Source of the DNA: Pectobacterium polonicum
Lineage (GTDB): Bacteria > Pseudomonadota > Gammaproteobacteria > Enterobacterales > Enterobacteriaceae
Assembly (NCBI RefSeq): GCF_005497185.1
Contig: NZ_RJTN01000002.1
Coordinates: 372,001-436,000 of the forward strand
Length of the DNA: 64,000 nucleotides
Direction: 5' to 3'
Shown: positions 36,927 through 47,217 of the stretch, piece after piece
Layout of the letters: every line of letters starts with the position of its first letter
Numbering within the stretch: position 1 is the stretch's first letter
The notes under the pieces: generated by a model
What the model was told of the DNA's origin: nothing
Databases searched by the model: none
The model's input: only the letters and a program-made list of their open reading frames with translations
Position numbers and translations under genes: made by a program

Positions 36927-37888
36927 TTATTTTTACCTTGCGACGTCTGGTGTTGCTGATCGTCACCTTGTCACTGCTGACGCTGGTTGGCTTCAGCCTC
37001 AGCTATTACACGCCTAACGCCCCACTCAATGGTGCTGCGCTGTTTGATGCCTATCATTTCTATCTCTCTAGCCTGCTTCAGGGCGATTTTGGCCGTTCCA
37101 GCATTAACGGACAGGCCATCAGTGAGCTGCTGAAAGAAGTGTTCCCGGCCACGATTGAACTTTGTCTGCTGGCGTTTGCGCTCTCGCTGCTGGTCGGTAT
37201 TCCACTGGGGATTACCGCAGGCGTGATGCAGAACCGCGGGGCGGACATCGTGATCAGCACACTGGCGCTGATCGGCTTTTCCCTGCCGGTGTTCTGGCTG
37301 GCGCTACTGTTGACGCTGTTCTTCTCGTTGCACCTCGGCTGGCTACCCGTTTCAGGCCGTTTCGATCTGCTCTATCAGGTGAAAACCGTGACCGGTTTTG
37401 CGCTGATTGATGCCTGGCTGTCCGATTCACCCCATCGCGGCGAAATGATCGTCAGCGCCATCCGCCACCTGATTCTGCCGATTACCGTGCTGGCCGTCGG
37501 GCCAACGACCGAAGTGATCCGCCTGATGCGCGTCAGTACCACGGAAATTATCAGTAAAAATTACATTAAAGCAGCGGCAACCCGTGGGCTATCACGCTTT
37601 ACGATCATTCGCCGCCACCTGATTCACAACGCGCTACCGCCGATTATTCCCAAGCTGGGGTTACAATTTTCCACCATGCTGACGCTGACAATGATTACCG
37701 AAGTGGTCTTTAACTGGCCGGGTATCGGCCGCTGGCTGGTGAACGCCATTCGCCAGCAGGATTTCGCCGCGATTTCTGCGGGCGTGATGGTGGTCGGCGC
37801 GATGGTCATCACGGTCAACATCCTGTCTGATATCTGGGGCGCTATGGCAAATCCGTTGAAACATAAGGAATGGTATGCCCTACGATAA
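36923..37888 (+). CDS. sapB: Sap ABC transporter permease SapB
   Basis: 321-residue inner-membrane permease of the DppB/OppB type with six membrane helices. The EAA loop is visible at [24 protein letters not shown]-terminal [16 protein letters not shown] matches E. coli. ATG overlaps the sapA stop by four bases, and its own 3' end overlaps sapC by 14 bases. In E. coli SapBCDF without SapA exports putrescine. Confidence 0.95.
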   Translation: MIIFTLRRLVLLIVTLSLLTLVGFSLSYYTPNAPLNGAALFDAYHFYLSSLLQGDFGRSSINGQAISELLKEVFPATIELCLLAFALSLLVGIPLGITAGVMQNRGADIVISTLALIGFSLPVFWLALLLTLFFSLHLGWLPVSGRFDLLYQVKTVTGFALIDAWLSDSPHRGEMIVSAIRHLILPITVLAVGPTTEVIRLMRVSTTEIISKNYIKAAATRGLSRFTIIRRHLIHNALPPIIPKLGLQFSTMLTLTMITEVVFNWPGIGRWLVNAIRQQDFAAISAGVMVVGAMVITVNILSDIWGAMANPLKHKEWYALR

Positions 37889-38765
37889 CGTCTATAGCGA
37901 AAAGCGGCTGCCAAGCCGACTGGGCGATACCTGGCGGGCATTCCATCAGGATATGCTGGCAATGATCGGGCTATATGGCTTTTTGATCCTGATCGGCCTG
38001 TGCCTGTTCGGCAAGTTTCTCGCACCTTATGAAGTTGATCAGCAATTCTTGGGCTATCAACTGCTGCCGCCTTCCTGGTCGCATTACGGCGAAGTGTCGT
38101 TCTTTCTCGGCACCGACGATTTAGGACGCGACCAGCTAAGTCGCTTATTGAGCGGTGCCGCCCCTACCGTTGGCGCGTCGCTCATCGTCACCTACGCGGC
38201 GGCGCTGTGCGGCATCGTGCTAGGTGTCTTTGCGGGCGTTACGCGCGGGCTACGTTCGGCGATGCTCAACCATATTCTGGACACGCTGCTATCGATTCCG
38301 TCGCTGTTGTTGGCGATCGTGGTGATTGCCTTTATCGGCCCGAAGCTCGAGCACGCGATGCTCGCCGTCTGGCTGGCGCTGTTGCCGCGCATGGTGCGCA
38401 CCATCTACAACGCGGTGCACGATGAAATGGACAAAGAATATGTGATCGCCGCCCGCCTTGACGGTGCGTCCACGTTTTATCTGGTCTGGTACGTCGTACT
38501 GCCCAACATCGCCGCACTGCTGGTTTCAGAATTTACCCGCGCGCTGTCGATCGCCATTCTGGATATTGCCGCGCTGGGCTTTCTCGATTTGGGCGCACAG
38601 CTGCCCACCACCGAATGGGGTGCCCTGCTTGGCAACTCGCTGGAGCTGGTTTATGCCGCGCCGTGGACCGTGATGCTGCCCGGCGCGGCCATCGCGCTGA
38701 GCGTGTTAATCGTCAACCTGCTGGGCGACGGCATCCGCCGCGCGCTCGTCGCGGAAACGGAATAA
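37875..38765 (+). CDS. sapC: Sap ABC transporter permease SapC
   Basis: 296-residue permease of the DppC/OppC type. N-terminal [12 protein letters not shown] is the SapC signature, six membrane helices follow, and the EAA loop reads [20 protein letters not shown]. The start lies inside the sapB coding end (14-base overlap), so translation is coupled. Confidence 0.95.
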   Translation: MPYDNVYSEKRLPSRLGDTWRAFHQDMLAMIGLYGFLILIGLCLFGKFLAPYEVDQQFLGYQLLPPSWSHYGEVSFFLGTDDLGRDQLSRLLSGAAPTVGASLIVTYAAALCGIVLGVFAGVTRGLRSAMLNHILDTLLSIPSLLLAIVVIAFIGPKLEHAMLAVWLALLPRMVRTIYNAVHDEMDKEYVIAARLDGASTFYLVWYVVLPNIAALLVSEFTRALSIAILDIAALGFLDLGAQLPTTEWGALLGNSLELVYAAPWTVMLPGAAIALSVLIVNLLGDGIRRALVAETE

Positions 38766-38781
38766 GAGGCGACGACTCCCT

Positions 38782-39774
38782 ATGCCATTACTTGATATCC
38801 GTAACCTGACGATTGAATTTCTGACCCCCGACGGCGCCGTAAAAGCCGTTGACCGCGTCAGTATGACGCTGAGCGAAGGGGAAATTCGCGGGCTGGTGGG
38901 CGAATCCGGTTCAGGCAAAAGCCTGATCGCTAAAGCCATCTGCGGGATTACCAAAGAAAACTGGCGCGTGACTGCCGACCGCTTCCGCTTCGATGATATC
39001 GACCTGCTGCAACTGTCGGCGCGCGAACGGCGGAAACTGGTCGGCCATAACGTCTCCATGATTTTTCAGGAGCCGCAATCTTGTCTCGATCCGTCAGAGA
39101 GCATCGGTCGACAATTGGTGCAGGCGATCCCCGGCTGGACCTATAAAGGTCGGTGGTGGCAGCGAGTTAACTGGCGCAAACGCCGCGCTATCGAACTGCT
39201 GCACCGCGTCGGGATTAAAGATCACAAAGACATCATGGGCAGTTATCCCTATGAACTGAGTGACGGTGAGTGTCAGAAAGTGATGATTGCTATCGCACTG
39301 GCGAACCAGCCGCGTCTGCTGATTGCCGATGAGCCGACCAATGCGATGGAATCCACCACGCAGGCGCAGATTTTCCGCCTGCTGTCGCGCCTGAACCAAA
39401 ACAATAACACCACGATCCTGCTCATCAGCCATGATCTGCAAACCATGAGCAAATGGGCGGACCGGATTAACGTGCTTTATTGCGGACAAACGGTGGAGAG
39501 TGCCACCTGTGAAGATTTGATCACCGCGCCGCATCATCCTTATACGCAGGCGCTGATCCGCGCGATGCCCGATTTTGGCCGTTCACTACCGCACAAAAGC
39601 CGGTTAAACACCCTGAACGGTGCGATTCCCTCACTGGAACACTTACCGATTGGCTGTCGGCTCGGCCCACGCTGCCCTTATTCACAAAAACAGTGTATGC
39701 AAACACCGCCGCTGCTTTCCGTGAAGAACCACTTATATGCCTGCCACTTCCCGCTCAACATGGAGGAACCGTGA
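38782..39774 (+). CDS. sapD: Sap ABC transporter ATPase SapD
   Basis: 330-residue ABC ATPase of the oligopeptide group. Walker [14 protein letters not shown], the signature region reads [13 protein letters not shown] (LSDGE instead of LSGGQ, as in E. coli SapD), Walker [13 protein letters not shown]. The C-terminal oligopeptide-type domain carries [14 protein letters not shown]. In enterobacteria SapD also supports Trk potassium uptake. The sapF start overlaps its stop by one base. Confidence 0.95.
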   Translation: MPLLDIRNLTIEFLTPDGAVKAVDRVSMTLSEGEIRGLVGESGSGKSLIAKAICGITKENWRVTADRFRFDDIDLLQLSARERRKLVGHNVSMIFQEPQSCLDPSESIGRQLVQAIPGWTYKGRWWQRVNWRKRRAIELLHRVGIKDHKDIMGSYPYELSDGECQKVMIAIALANQPRLLIADEPTNAMESTTQAQIFRLLSRLNQNNNTTILLISHDLQTMSKWADRINVLYCGQTVESATCEDLITAPHHPYTQALIRAMPDFGRSLPHKSRLNTLNGAIPSLEHLPIGCRLGPRCPYSQKQCMQTPPLLSVKNHLYACHFPLNMEEP

Positions 39775-40589
39775 TGGTTGAGATGCTGCTTGAAGCCCGC
39801 AACCTGACCAAGACGTTCCGCTACCGGACCGGGCTGTTCCGTCGTCAACATGTTGAAGCGGTGAAATCCGTCAGCTTTACGCTACGTGAGCGCCAGACGC
39901 TTGCCATCATCGGCGAGAACGGTTCGGGGAAATCGACGCTGGCGAAAATGCTGTCAGGCATGATCGCGCCGACGTCCGGTGAACTCGTTATCGATGATCA
40001 TCCGCTGCATTATGGCGATTATGGCTACCGCAGCCAGCGTATCCGCATGATTTTTCAAGATGCGAGCAATGCGCTCAACCCGCGTCAGCGTATCGGGCAA
40101 CTGTTGGATGTTCCGCTGCGGCTGAATACCGACCTCAGCGCCGAAGCGCGCGAAAGAGCGATTAATCAGGCGCTACAGCAGGTCGGGTTACGTCCCGATC
40201 ATGCTTATTACTATCCACATGCGCTCGCGCCGGGGCAAAAACAGCGCGTCGGTCTGGCGCGTGCGCTGATCCTGCAACCGAAAGTGATTGTCGCCGATGA
40301 AGCGCTGGCGTCGCTGGATATGTCTATGCGGTCACAGATTATTAATCTGATGCTGGAATTACAGGAAAAGCACGGTATCTCTTATATTTACGTGACGCAG
40401 CATCTGGGCATGATGAAGCACATCAGCGACCAGATTCTGGTGATGCAGGCAGGTGAAGTGGTCGAACGCGGCAGTACCGCCGACGTGTTGTCCGCCCCGC
40501 TCCATGACCTGACGAAACGTCTGATTGCCAGCCACTTCGGCGAAGCGCTTAGCGCGGATGCCTGGCGACGCGACGGCGCACAACGTTAA
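39774..40589 (+). CDS. sapF: Sap ABC transporter ATPase SapF
   Basis: 271-residue ABC ATPase, second of the pair. Walker [12 protein letters not shown], signature region [16 protein letters not shown] (LAPGQ, as in E. coli), Walker [13 protein letters not shown]. The start at 39774 ([15 protein letters not shown]) follows GGAGG and overlaps the sapD stop (TGATG). A longer upstream frame from 39693 is only readthrough of sapD sequence. Last gene of the operon; a CCCGC/GCGGG hairpin (40591-40608) follows. Confidence 0.95.
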   Translation: MVEMLLEARNLTKTFRYRTGLFRRQHVEAVKSVSFTLRERQTLAIIGENGSGKSTLAKMLSGMIAPTSGELVIDDHPLHYGDYGYRSQRIRMIFQDASNALNPRQRIGQLLDVPLRLNTDLSAEARERAINQALQQVGLRPDHAYYYPHALAPGQKQRVGLARALILQPKVIVADEALASLDMSMRSQIINLMLELQEKHGISYIYVTQHLGMMKHISDQILVMQAGEVVERGSTADVLSAPLHDLTKRLIASHFGEALSADAWRRDGAQR

Positions 40590-40780
40590 CCCGCGTGCTC
40601 CAGCGGGTAAGTACCGCTAAGCTACAGGTCGGTGGAAAATGGGGACACTGCTCGGAGTACCCCTACCGCCCCCAACATGGTAGAATTGCGCGGTTTATTC
40701 ATCTCGGTCGTCACTTGCCGCGTAGGTTTACAGGCACAGACGTGGCGATCGCAGCAACAATGATCACAAGGATTACTGCT

Positions 40781-41569
40781 ATGGGTTTTCTTACCGGTAA
40801 GCGCATTCTGGTAACAGGTGTTGCCAGCAACCGTTCTATTGCCTACGGTATTGCACAAGCAATGCAACGTGAAGGTGCCGAACTGGCGTTCACGTATCAG
40901 AACGAAAAATTGAAAGCACGCGTTGAAGGCTTTGCCAGCGAACTGGGTTCCAGCATCGTTCTGCCGTGTGATGTCGCTGAAGATGCGAGCATCGAGGCAC
41001 TGTTTACCGAACTGGCTAACGTATGGCCGAACTTTGATGGCTTCGTACATTCCATTGCTTACGCACCGGGCGACCAACTGGACGGTGACTACGTTGATGC
41101 CGTTACCCGTGAAGGCTTCAGCATTTCTCACGATATCAGCTCTTACAGCTTCGTCGCGATGGCGAAAGCCTGCCGTAAGATGCTGAACCCGAACTCTGCG
41201 CTGGTTACCTTGTCCTACCTGGGTGCTGAGCGTGCTATCCCTAACTACAACGTGATGGGTCTGGCAAAAGCCTCTCTGGAAGCGAACGTACGTTACATGG
41301 CAAATGCCATGGGTGCTCAGGGCGTGCGCGTCAACGCCATCTCTGCGGGCCCGATTCGTACACTGGCTGCCTCCGGCATCAAAGACTTCAAGAAAATGCT
41401 GTCGCATTGCGAAGCCGTTACGCCAATCCGCCGTGTCGTGACCATTGAAGACGTGGGCAATTCTGCCGCGTTCCTGTGTTCCGATCTGGCTGCCGGTATC
41501 TCCGGTGAAGTTCTGCACGTTGACGGCGGCTTCAGCATCGCCGCGATGAACGAGCTGGAACTGAAATAA
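40781..41569 (+). CDS. fabI: enoyl-[acyl-carrier-protein] reductase FabI
   Basis: NADH-dependent enoyl-ACP reductase of fatty-acid synthesis, 262 residues, exactly the E. coli length. Nucleotide-binding [13 protein letters not shown], the catalytic Tyr156/Lys163 in [15 protein letters not shown], and Gly93-type triclosan site in AYAPGDQL are present. The ATG at 40781 is the [10 protein letters not shown] start; the reading frame stays open upstream but codes nothing conserved. Terminator follows directly. Confidence 0.97.
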   Translation: MGFLTGKRILVTGVASNRSIAYGIAQAMQREGAELAFTYQNEKLKARVEGFASELGSSIVLPCDVAEDASIEALFTELANVWPNFDGFVHSIAYAPGDQLDGDYVDAVTREGFSISHDISSYSFVAMAKACRKMLNPNSALVTLSYLGAERAIPNYNVMGLAKASLEANVRYMANAMGAQGVRVNAISAGPIRTLAASGIKDFKKMLSHCEAVTPIRRVVTIEDVGNSAAFLCSDLAAGISGEVLHVDGGFSIAAMNELELK

Positions 41570-41575
41570 GTCATA

Positions 41576-41608
41576 AAAGTAGCCTATCTCGTATAGGCTA
41601 CTTTCTCT
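41576..41608 (+). terminator. fabI terminator
   Basis: Perfect 12-bp stem AAAGTAGCCTAT/ATAGGCTACTTT (41576-41587 with 41593-41604), five-base loop, T-rich tail TTTCTC. Confidence 0.85.
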
Positions 41609-41748
41609 ACGTCAAATATTCCCTACTCCTATTTATTATTCCTCTTAATCTTTGGCAGTGAATTTCTGCTTTCTTTTTGATAGTTAATTCTGTATTAGCG
41701 GATTATGGGCAGATAATAAAATAATTAAAACTTCACATGGAGTGTTAA

Positions 41749-42396
41749 ATGGTTATTCACAAAGTCTGCGCAAACGATAGCTTTATTGAGGAATTGTTAA
41801 ATGGGTGGATTAGCGCAAATCAACGCTATGTTGAACTATTAAACAGAACAGATTGCTGTTGGTGGTACAACGAACGCACTAATGTCAGCGTTCTTGCTGG
41901 GGCGGCGTGGTCATTAGGCTGGACAGCGATTGAGGAATATCCATCAGGCAAAAAAATAAAGGGTGATACAGGAGAAAATCCTGATAGTAATACCAGTAAA
42001 GGGCGAGTTGATCTTTATATAAAAAGTGAATTGAAAAGCATTGCCCTCGAAGCTAAGCATGTATGGCACAACCTGGATGAAAATACAAATACCATTAGAA
42101 TAGATAGAGGGATGAATAGTGCGCGCGACGACGCAGGACGTTTAAAAGAACAAGCAAACCGCCATTTTTCGGCAACATTTATTGTTTTCTACACTAAAGA
42201 AAGCCCAAACGAAATTATTCTCGAAGAGCGCATCACCGCTACAATTAATAATGCAATTAAAAATATAAGTAAGGAATCTATCTCCTACGCCTATCTTATT
42301 GATAATAAATCAGCATTTGTGAACCATAAAAATGAATTTTATCAAAGTGTTGCATTAGTGCTGGAACAGATTGAATTGAACTCAGCTATTAAATAA
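41749..42396 (+). CDS. PD-(D/E)XK nuclease-like orphan
   Basis: 215-residue soluble protein I cannot name. Residues about 60-105 contain a plausible PD-(D/E)XK core: Glu in TAIEEYPSG, Asp in GRVDLYIK, then LEAKHVW (ExK). The preceding aromatic segment DCCWWYNERTN and the charged helix RDDAGRLKEQANRHFS are also notable. AT-rich relative to fabI, with Shine-Dalgarno GGAGT before the ATG at 41749. It stands alone on the plus strand, convergent with the next two genes, in a region absent from E. coli. It might be an anti-phage or DNA-repair nuclease, but that is inference from motif order alone. Confidence 0.6.
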   Translation: MVIHKVCANDSFIEELLNGWISANQRYVELLNRTDCCWWYNERTNVSVLAGAAWSLGWTAIEEYPSGKKIKGDTGENPDSNTSKGRVDLYIKSELKSIALEAKHVWHNLDENTNTIRIDRGMNSARDDAGRLKEQANRHFSATFIVFYTKESPNEIILEERITATINNAIKNISKESISYAYLIDNKSAFVNHKNEFYQSVALVLEQIELNSAIK

Positions 42397-42467
42397 GCGC
42401 TTATGCATTATCGACCCCAGCACACAGGGCGATGGAATGAAGAAGTGATTTTTCACCGTCGTTCTGG

Positions 42468-42854
42468 TTACTCATTTCCTTGCGGCAAACTGGTACGAAT
42501 ATGCTGCAATAGGGCAATAAAGGCCTGTTTATCTGCCAAATTATTCAGCACGCGGCTGGATATCACCGTGGTGTCCAGTAATGCGATCTGCTCAATAGCA
42601 TAGTGCAGTGCGTGACCGAATTCTGCTGGTTCCAGTTTACGAGCGGCGGCGTACAGTGTATCAGCATAGAAATCAAAGGCATCAAAGCCGCAGCAGGCGG
42701 CCACACACTCAGTTTCAATAGCCGCCCATAAGGGCAACAATCCTTCGAGCAGGTAATCAATATTAACAGCCTGCTGATACCGCCCCGTTAAATCGGGTAA
42801 GACAATGCGGTCGTTATCTCCTATCGAGATAAAATTTTCCTTAATAAGCGCCAC
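42468..42854 (-). CDS. unknown protein, second of a coupled pair
   Basis: 128-residue soluble protein from a GTG at 42854, one base after the stop of the preceding gene, with AGGGG six bases upstream; an ATG nine codons earlier overlaps that gene and has no ribosome-binding site. It contains a Cys-rich motif CVAACCGFDAFDFYADTLYA near the middle and helical ends. It may belong to the DUF6331 family, as I recall it, but I cannot check. No signal peptide. The tight coupling with its neighbour implies a joint role, perhaps an immunity-type pair; the function is unknown. Confidence 0.6.
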   Translation of the reverse strand: MALIKENFISIGDNDRIVLPDLTGRYQQAVNIDYLLEGLLPLWAAIETECVAACCGFDAFDFYADTLYAAARKLEPAEFGHALHYAIEQIALLDTTVISSRVLNNLADKQAFIALLQHIRTSLPQGNE

Positions 42855-42855
42855 G

Positions 42856-43179
42856 TTAGTCCCCTTCTGGTTCCGTGCCATACATCAGGTATTCCCATTC
42901 AACGAATCCCTGAAAAGAACCGATAAATGTCATCCGAGGAAGATTGGCAAACTCTTTTTGCATAGCCCAGGTTAAATGTACAACCGATACACGATCAGCC
43001 TCCTGAATATGTTTCAGCAGGATGTCATCATTACCATCACGATAGGCAATCACATCAATATCAACGCCATGGAGTGGATGAACGGTTGGCAACTCAAGCT
43101 GATATTCAGCCAGTAAAGCCTGCTGTTTTTTGCCGTTGGCATATTCCCATCCGGCGGGAAGTTCTAGTGTAGAGGACAT
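42856..43179 (-). CDS. unknown protein, first of a coupled pair
   Basis: 107-residue soluble protein beginning MSSTLELPAGWEYANGKKQQ. It contains the motif HPLHGVDIDVIAYRDGNDDILL followed by VHLTWAMQKE, reminiscent of small immunity-like proteins of polymorphic toxin systems, but I cannot name a family. Its stop lies one base before the GTG start of the next gene. About 100 bases separate it from the apbE stop upstream; no toxin gene is nearby. Confidence 0.6.
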   Translation of the reverse strand: MSSTLELPAGWEYANGKKQQALLAEYQLELPTVHPLHGVDIDVIAYRDGNDDILLKHIQEADRVSVVHLTWAMQKEFANLPRMTFIGSFQGFVEWEYLMYGTEPEGD

Positions 43180-43283
43180 GGTATTTTTTGTTTAATAGAG
43201 AAAAGGCTATTTTACCGAAAGGCTGGGAAAATAGTGAGTTAAACAATCAAATTCCTCAGGAGGCGCGAATACAATGTTCACTT

Positions 43284-44255
43284 TCACCGTATAGCCACCA
43301 AATAATCTTTATCCAGCAATTCAAACCTATAATGCCGCTGAGAAGAAAAGATAATCTCTCGCGCTTTTGTCACAAAAATCGCTTCAATATCCGGCTGGTG
43401 TTGTAAAAACTTGATACCTGCGTCCACGCCCATGCCGTAGAGCAATGTCGTATAGATATCACCATCGAGGGAATCGTTCGAGATAACCGTCACGCTGTGC
43501 AGTTCATTATCCAGCGGATACCCCGTCCGGGGATCGAGAATATGATGATAGATATGATCGTCCACGGTAAAAAAGCGCTCATAGACGCCGGACGTCACCA
43601 CGGATTTATTCTTTACTCTAATCACACCGAGCAGACTATCGCGGTCCGCAAAAGGTTTCTGCAATCCCACGCTCCATAGCCCCTGCTCATCCGTCAACGC
43701 GCTGCCGATAGCCAGCACATTCCCCCCCAGATTAATCAGCGCATCCTGAATAGCGTGTTGATGCAGCACGTCCCTGACGATATCGGCAATATAACCTTTC
43801 GCAATCGCGCCCAGGTCGATCTCCATTCCTGCTTTTTCTAACAATACGGCGCAGTCTTGTTCTCTGAGGATAATACGTTCGGGATCGGTTAATGCCAGCG
43901 CCCGATCTATCGATTCACTGTCAGGCACCGTGCTGCCGCTAAAACCGATTTTCCATAGTTTGACGACAGGGCCGATCGCCACGTTAAAGCGACTATTTTC
44001 AATCAGGCTTACCGTTTTAGCGCGCTTAATCAGCGCAAAGACAATCGGGCTGACCGAAACGAATGCTTTACCCGCCGCGTGGTTGATACTCATCACTTCC
44101 GACTGTGCCCGATTAACGGTGAGCAAATCTTCGAGCTGCTTGATGCGATGGAAAACCTGCCTGACGGCGGTTTCATCATGGGTAAACAGTTTAAGCAGGA
44201 TAGGACTGCCCATCAGATGTACGGAATAGACGTAGGCGTTATCGACAGAAGGCAT
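43284..44255 (-). CDS. apbE: FAD:protein FMN transferase ApbE, cytoplasmic type
   Basis: 323-residue ApbE-family flavin transferase, which attaches FMN covalently to a Thr in proteins carrying a DxxTGAT-like site. Motifs seen: GSPILLKLF at the N-terminus, VNLGGN-type ALINLGGNVLAIG, IDLGAIAKGYIAD, HHILDPRTGYP, and the Mg-site SNDSLDGDIYTTLLYGMG. It lacks both a signal peptide and lipobox, so it works in the cytoplasm, unlike the usual periplasmic lipoprotein. It lies 88 bases downstream of a flavoprotein whose FMN-binding domain has such a site, so that protein is its likely substrate. Confidence 0.93.
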   Translation of the reverse strand: MPSVDNAYVYSVHLMGSPILLKLFTHDETAVRQVFHRIKQLEDLLTVNRAQSEVMSINHAAGKAFVSVSPIVFALIKRAKTVSLIENSRFNVAIGPVVKLWKIGFSGSTVPDSESIDRALALTDPERIILREQDCAVLLEKAGMEIDLGAIAKGYIADIVRDVLHQHAIQDALINLGGNVLAIGSALTDEQGLWSVGLQKPFADRDSLLGVIRVKNKSVVTSGVYERFFTVDDHIYHHILDPRTGYPLDNELHSVTVISNDSLDGDIYTTLLYGMGVDAGIKFLQHQPDIEAIFVTKAREIIFSSQRHYRFELLDKDYLVAIR

Positions 44256-44343
44256 AGGGTAACTCCCATGAACAAATTGCAGTGCAGAGAGGAAACGGTC
44301 GAAACAGGGCGAACGCCCTTTCAGACGCTCGCCAGCGGCTCCA

Positions 44344-47217
44344 CTACTCCATCATAGCCGACTGTTTTTCAGCGATTTTATCCGTGGATTCCACAAACCT
44401 TGCTTTACGAGCCTTAGCAGGAGAAAACCCAGAATGACGCGGTGCACGAGCATACGCCGCAGCCTGAATCCCCGCCTGAATACCGAAGATAATGATATCC
44501 GCCACGGCGTTACCCCCAATGCGGTTCGCACCGTGAATCCCACCCACCACTTCCCCTGCCGCATAAGCGCCGGAGATCGTCTCTTTGTGACGGTTCAACA
44601 CCTCCGCTTTCGCGTTAATCGTCACACCGCCCATCGTATGATGCACGCCCGGTGCCACCTTAATCGCATAGTAAGGTGCCTGATTCAGCGGATCGCGCAT
44701 CCCCGTGGTTCGGCCAAAGTCTTCATCGTGTTTGTCGGCAATAAAGGTATTGTAGCGCTCAAGCGAGGCGTGCAGCGCTGCCTGCGGTATATCGAGTTTC
44801 TCGGCCAGTTCCGCTACGCTGCCTGCGCTGACGGTCAGCCCTTGAGCGACATATTCTTCAACCGCCCGGTTGCGATTTCTTACCTGTTCATCAAACAGGA
44901 TATACGCGTATTCTTCCGGTAAATTGACGATGGCGGACGAGACGTTATCGCGCGTTTCCATTTCGTTAAAGAAACGCTCCCCGCGCTGCGATACCAGAAT
45001 GGCACCACCGCCGCGAATGGATTCGGAGATCAGATAAGAGGTGGTCTGTTCGACCGTCGGATGGGTTTGAATTTCCCCCATGTCCACCGTATCCGCGCCG
45101 ATCTGTTCCAGCAGGCGAATGCCACCGCCTGTCGCGCCTTTGTGATTGGTGGTGACGAAGCCTTTCAGGTCTGGGCGGTATGACTCCACCATCGCCTGAT
45201 TGGCACTAAAACCGCCCGTGGCAACAATCACCGCTTTTGTCGCAATCAGGCTCTCTTCCTGCTCATCATTGACGACTCTGACGGCGGTAACCTTGCCCTT
45301 CTCCTGCACAATTTCGGTCACCGACGTTTCCAGCAGCACCTCAATATTGTATTTATTAAGGTTCTTAATCAGCCCGCTGACCAGATAGCCGCCCACCGCT
45401 GCGCCATTGGCAGGGCGATGCGTTCTGTCAACGCTCATGCCGCCCGTCGTCGTAATATCACTCAGTTCGATATCGTGCTGCGCCAGCCAGTTAATCGCAT
45501 CAGATGCGTGATCGACAAAATATTGCACCAGCGTCGGGTTATTTTTCTGTTTTCCGCTTTTCAGCGTTTCGTTATAAAACAGCGCGTGGCTATCTTCGAT
45601 GCCTTTATTTTGCTGGAAGACCGTTCCCGCCGCGTTCATACCAGCAGAGGCCTTAATCGTGTTGCCGCCGATGACCGGCATCTTTTCAATCACGATAACG
45701 CGCGCGCCCTCTTCACTGGCCTGAATCGCCGCCGCCAGCCCTGCGCCGCCGCTGCCAATCACCACCACATCCGCCTCGCGACGCGCATCCGGGTTACCGC
45801 CATCGGCGATAATAGCGTCTTTGCTGGATTTCACCATCGCCTTGGTGACGGCTTTTTTAATCGCTTCACTCTGCGCCGTTGCGCCCGTTACTGCATCTAC
45901 GTGGGGGCTATTGGTATCCAGAATGCGCTCACGGATAATCTCAAAACTGATTTTCAGTGAATCATCAATCTCGCTATTATCCAGCGCAATATCGGCGACC
46001 CGATTTTGCTCGAAATGGACGGTAATTAGCAGTTCGCCACCTTCATCCTGAACGTTTTCCTGATAAGCGCCGGATTTAAATTTCTTGCCGGTTAAATTCA
46101 CGTCCCGAATCATGGCTTCAACTAATGAAAAACGCCACAGCGGTTCAGGAATCATTAATGCTTCACGTTTATCGCTGGCAATATAAAGATCGCGTTTTTT
46201 CTGTTCGGCAATGCAATCCATCCAGTCTGGATAAGCAATACAGGCTCTGCCAACGGCAATCAGGTCGTAACCATTTTCTAACGCTGCATCGGCATCGGCT
46301 TGATTGACAATATCCCCGACGCCAATCACCGGAATTGCCGCTAATGTCGCAGAACGGCGGGCAACGTATTTTTTAATCAGCGGCGTCGGATCGTTTGTCT
46401 CGATAATCGATGAGCGCAGGATATTTCCCATAGAGAAGTGGACGTAATCCAGTCCGCGCGCCGCCAGTTTTTCCAGCAGATAGAGCGAATCATCAAAATG
46501 AATGCCCGGTTCTTCGATCTCTTCTGGCGAGAAGCGATAGCCGATGATAAAGGACGGATCGGCGTAGTTATCGGCGACAGCATGGGCAATATCCAGAACG
46601 GCAAGCGGAAACGCCGCGCGTTTGTCACGGCTGCCACCCCATTGATCTGAGCGCTGATTAGAGTGAGGTGAATAAAACTGCTGGATCAGGTAGGTGTTGG
46701 CTCCGTGGATTTCTACACCATCGAAACCCGCCTGAATGGCGCGATGGACAGCATCACCAAACTTGCCGATCATGGCTTCCACTTCATCACCTGACAGCGC
46801 GACCGGAACGATGGCACCCGCGCGCGGTGCCGCGATGGCGCTAGGGGCAACGGGCGTCGCACCACCAATGAAACGCGGCTCAACCATTCTGCCGCCATGG
46901 TAAATTTGCAGGATCGCCGTCGAGCCTTTTTCTTTAATCGCTGTCGCAATGTTGGCGAGTCCGGCAATTTTGTCGTCGTTGTCTATCCCTATCGCGCCGG
47001 GAAAAGCCAACCCTTTATCATCAATAAAACAGCATTCCACAATCACGGTGCCGATGCTGCCAGCTCTGAGCTGATAATATTCCACCAGCTCTTTGGTCAC
47101 GCTTCCATCATAAAATCCACTACAGGTGGTCATCGGAGCCATCAAAACCCGATTTTTCAGCGTCACGCCGTTGGGGAGAGTAAAAGCAGCAAATAAATCA
47201 TGGTGACTATTCTTCAT
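44344..47217 (-). CDS. soluble NADH:fumarate reductase-type flavoprotein (OYE + FMN-bind + FAD)
   Basis: 957-residue three-domain flavoprotein. Residues 1-345 are an Old-Yellow-Enzyme-like NADH oxidoreductase (GVEIHGANTYLIQQF), 375-460 an FMN_bind domain with the ApbE target DAVTGAT (Thr447), and 482-940 a FAD fumarate-reductase domain beginning VVIGSGGAGLAAA. The four residues used for fumarate are recognisable: His in QTHPT, Arg in SESIRGGGA, His in VHHTMGG and Arg in HGANRIGGNA. No signal peptide. The layout is that of the cytoplasmic NADH:fumarate reductase of Klebsiella; related enzymes reduce acrylate, urocanate or cinnamates, so the substrate here is a prediction. It precedes apbE. Confidence 0.9.
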   Translation of the reverse strand: MKNSHHDLFAAFTLPNGVTLKNRVLMAPMTTCSGFYDGSVTKELVEYYQLRAGSIGTVIVECCFIDDKGLAFPGAIGIDNDDKIAGLANIATAIKEKGSTAILQIYHGGRMVEPRFIGGATPVAPSAIAAPRAGAIVPVALSGDEVEAMIGKFGDAVHRAIQAGFDGVEIHGANTYLIQQFYSPHSNQRSDQWGGSRDKRAAFPLAVLDIAHAVADNYADPSFIIGYRFSPEEIEEPGIHFDDSLYLLEKLAARGLDYVHFSMGNILRSSIIETNDPTPLIKKYVARRSATLAAIPVIGVGDIVNQADADAALENGYDLIAVGRACIAYPDWMDCIAEQKKRDLYIASDKREALMIPEPLWRFSLVEAMIRDVNLTGKKFKSGAYQENVQDEGGELLITVHFEQNRVADIALDNSEIDDSLKISFEIIRERILDTNSPHVDAVTGATAQSEAIKKAVTKAMVKSSKDAIIADGGNPDARREADVVVIGSGGAGLAAAIQASEEGARVIVIEKMPVIGGNTIKASAGMNAAGTVFQQNKGIEDSHALFYNETLKSGKQKNNPTLVQYFVDHASDAINWLAQHDIELSDITTTGGMSVDRTHRPANGAAVGGYLVSGLIKNLNKYNIEVLLETSVTEIVQEKGKVTAVRVVNDEQEESLIATKAVIVATGGFSANQAMVESYRPDLKGFVTTNHKGATGGGIRLLEQIGADTVDMGEIQTHPTVEQTTSYLISESIRGGGAILVSQRGERFFNEMETRDNVSSAIVNLPEEYAYILFDEQVRNRNRAVEEYVAQGLTVSAGSVAELAEKLDIPQAALHASLERYNTFIADKHDEDFGRTTGMRDPLNQAPYYAIKVAPGVHHTMGGVTINAKAEVLNRHKETISGAYAAGEVVGGIHGANRIGGNAVADIIIFGIQAGIQAAAYARAPRHSGFSPAKARKARFVESTDKIAEKQSAMME

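Noticed and set aside
40622-41518. 298-residue minus-strand ORF
   Set aside because: Antisense to fabI, whose conservation is unmistakable; the codon composition is that of a shadow frame.
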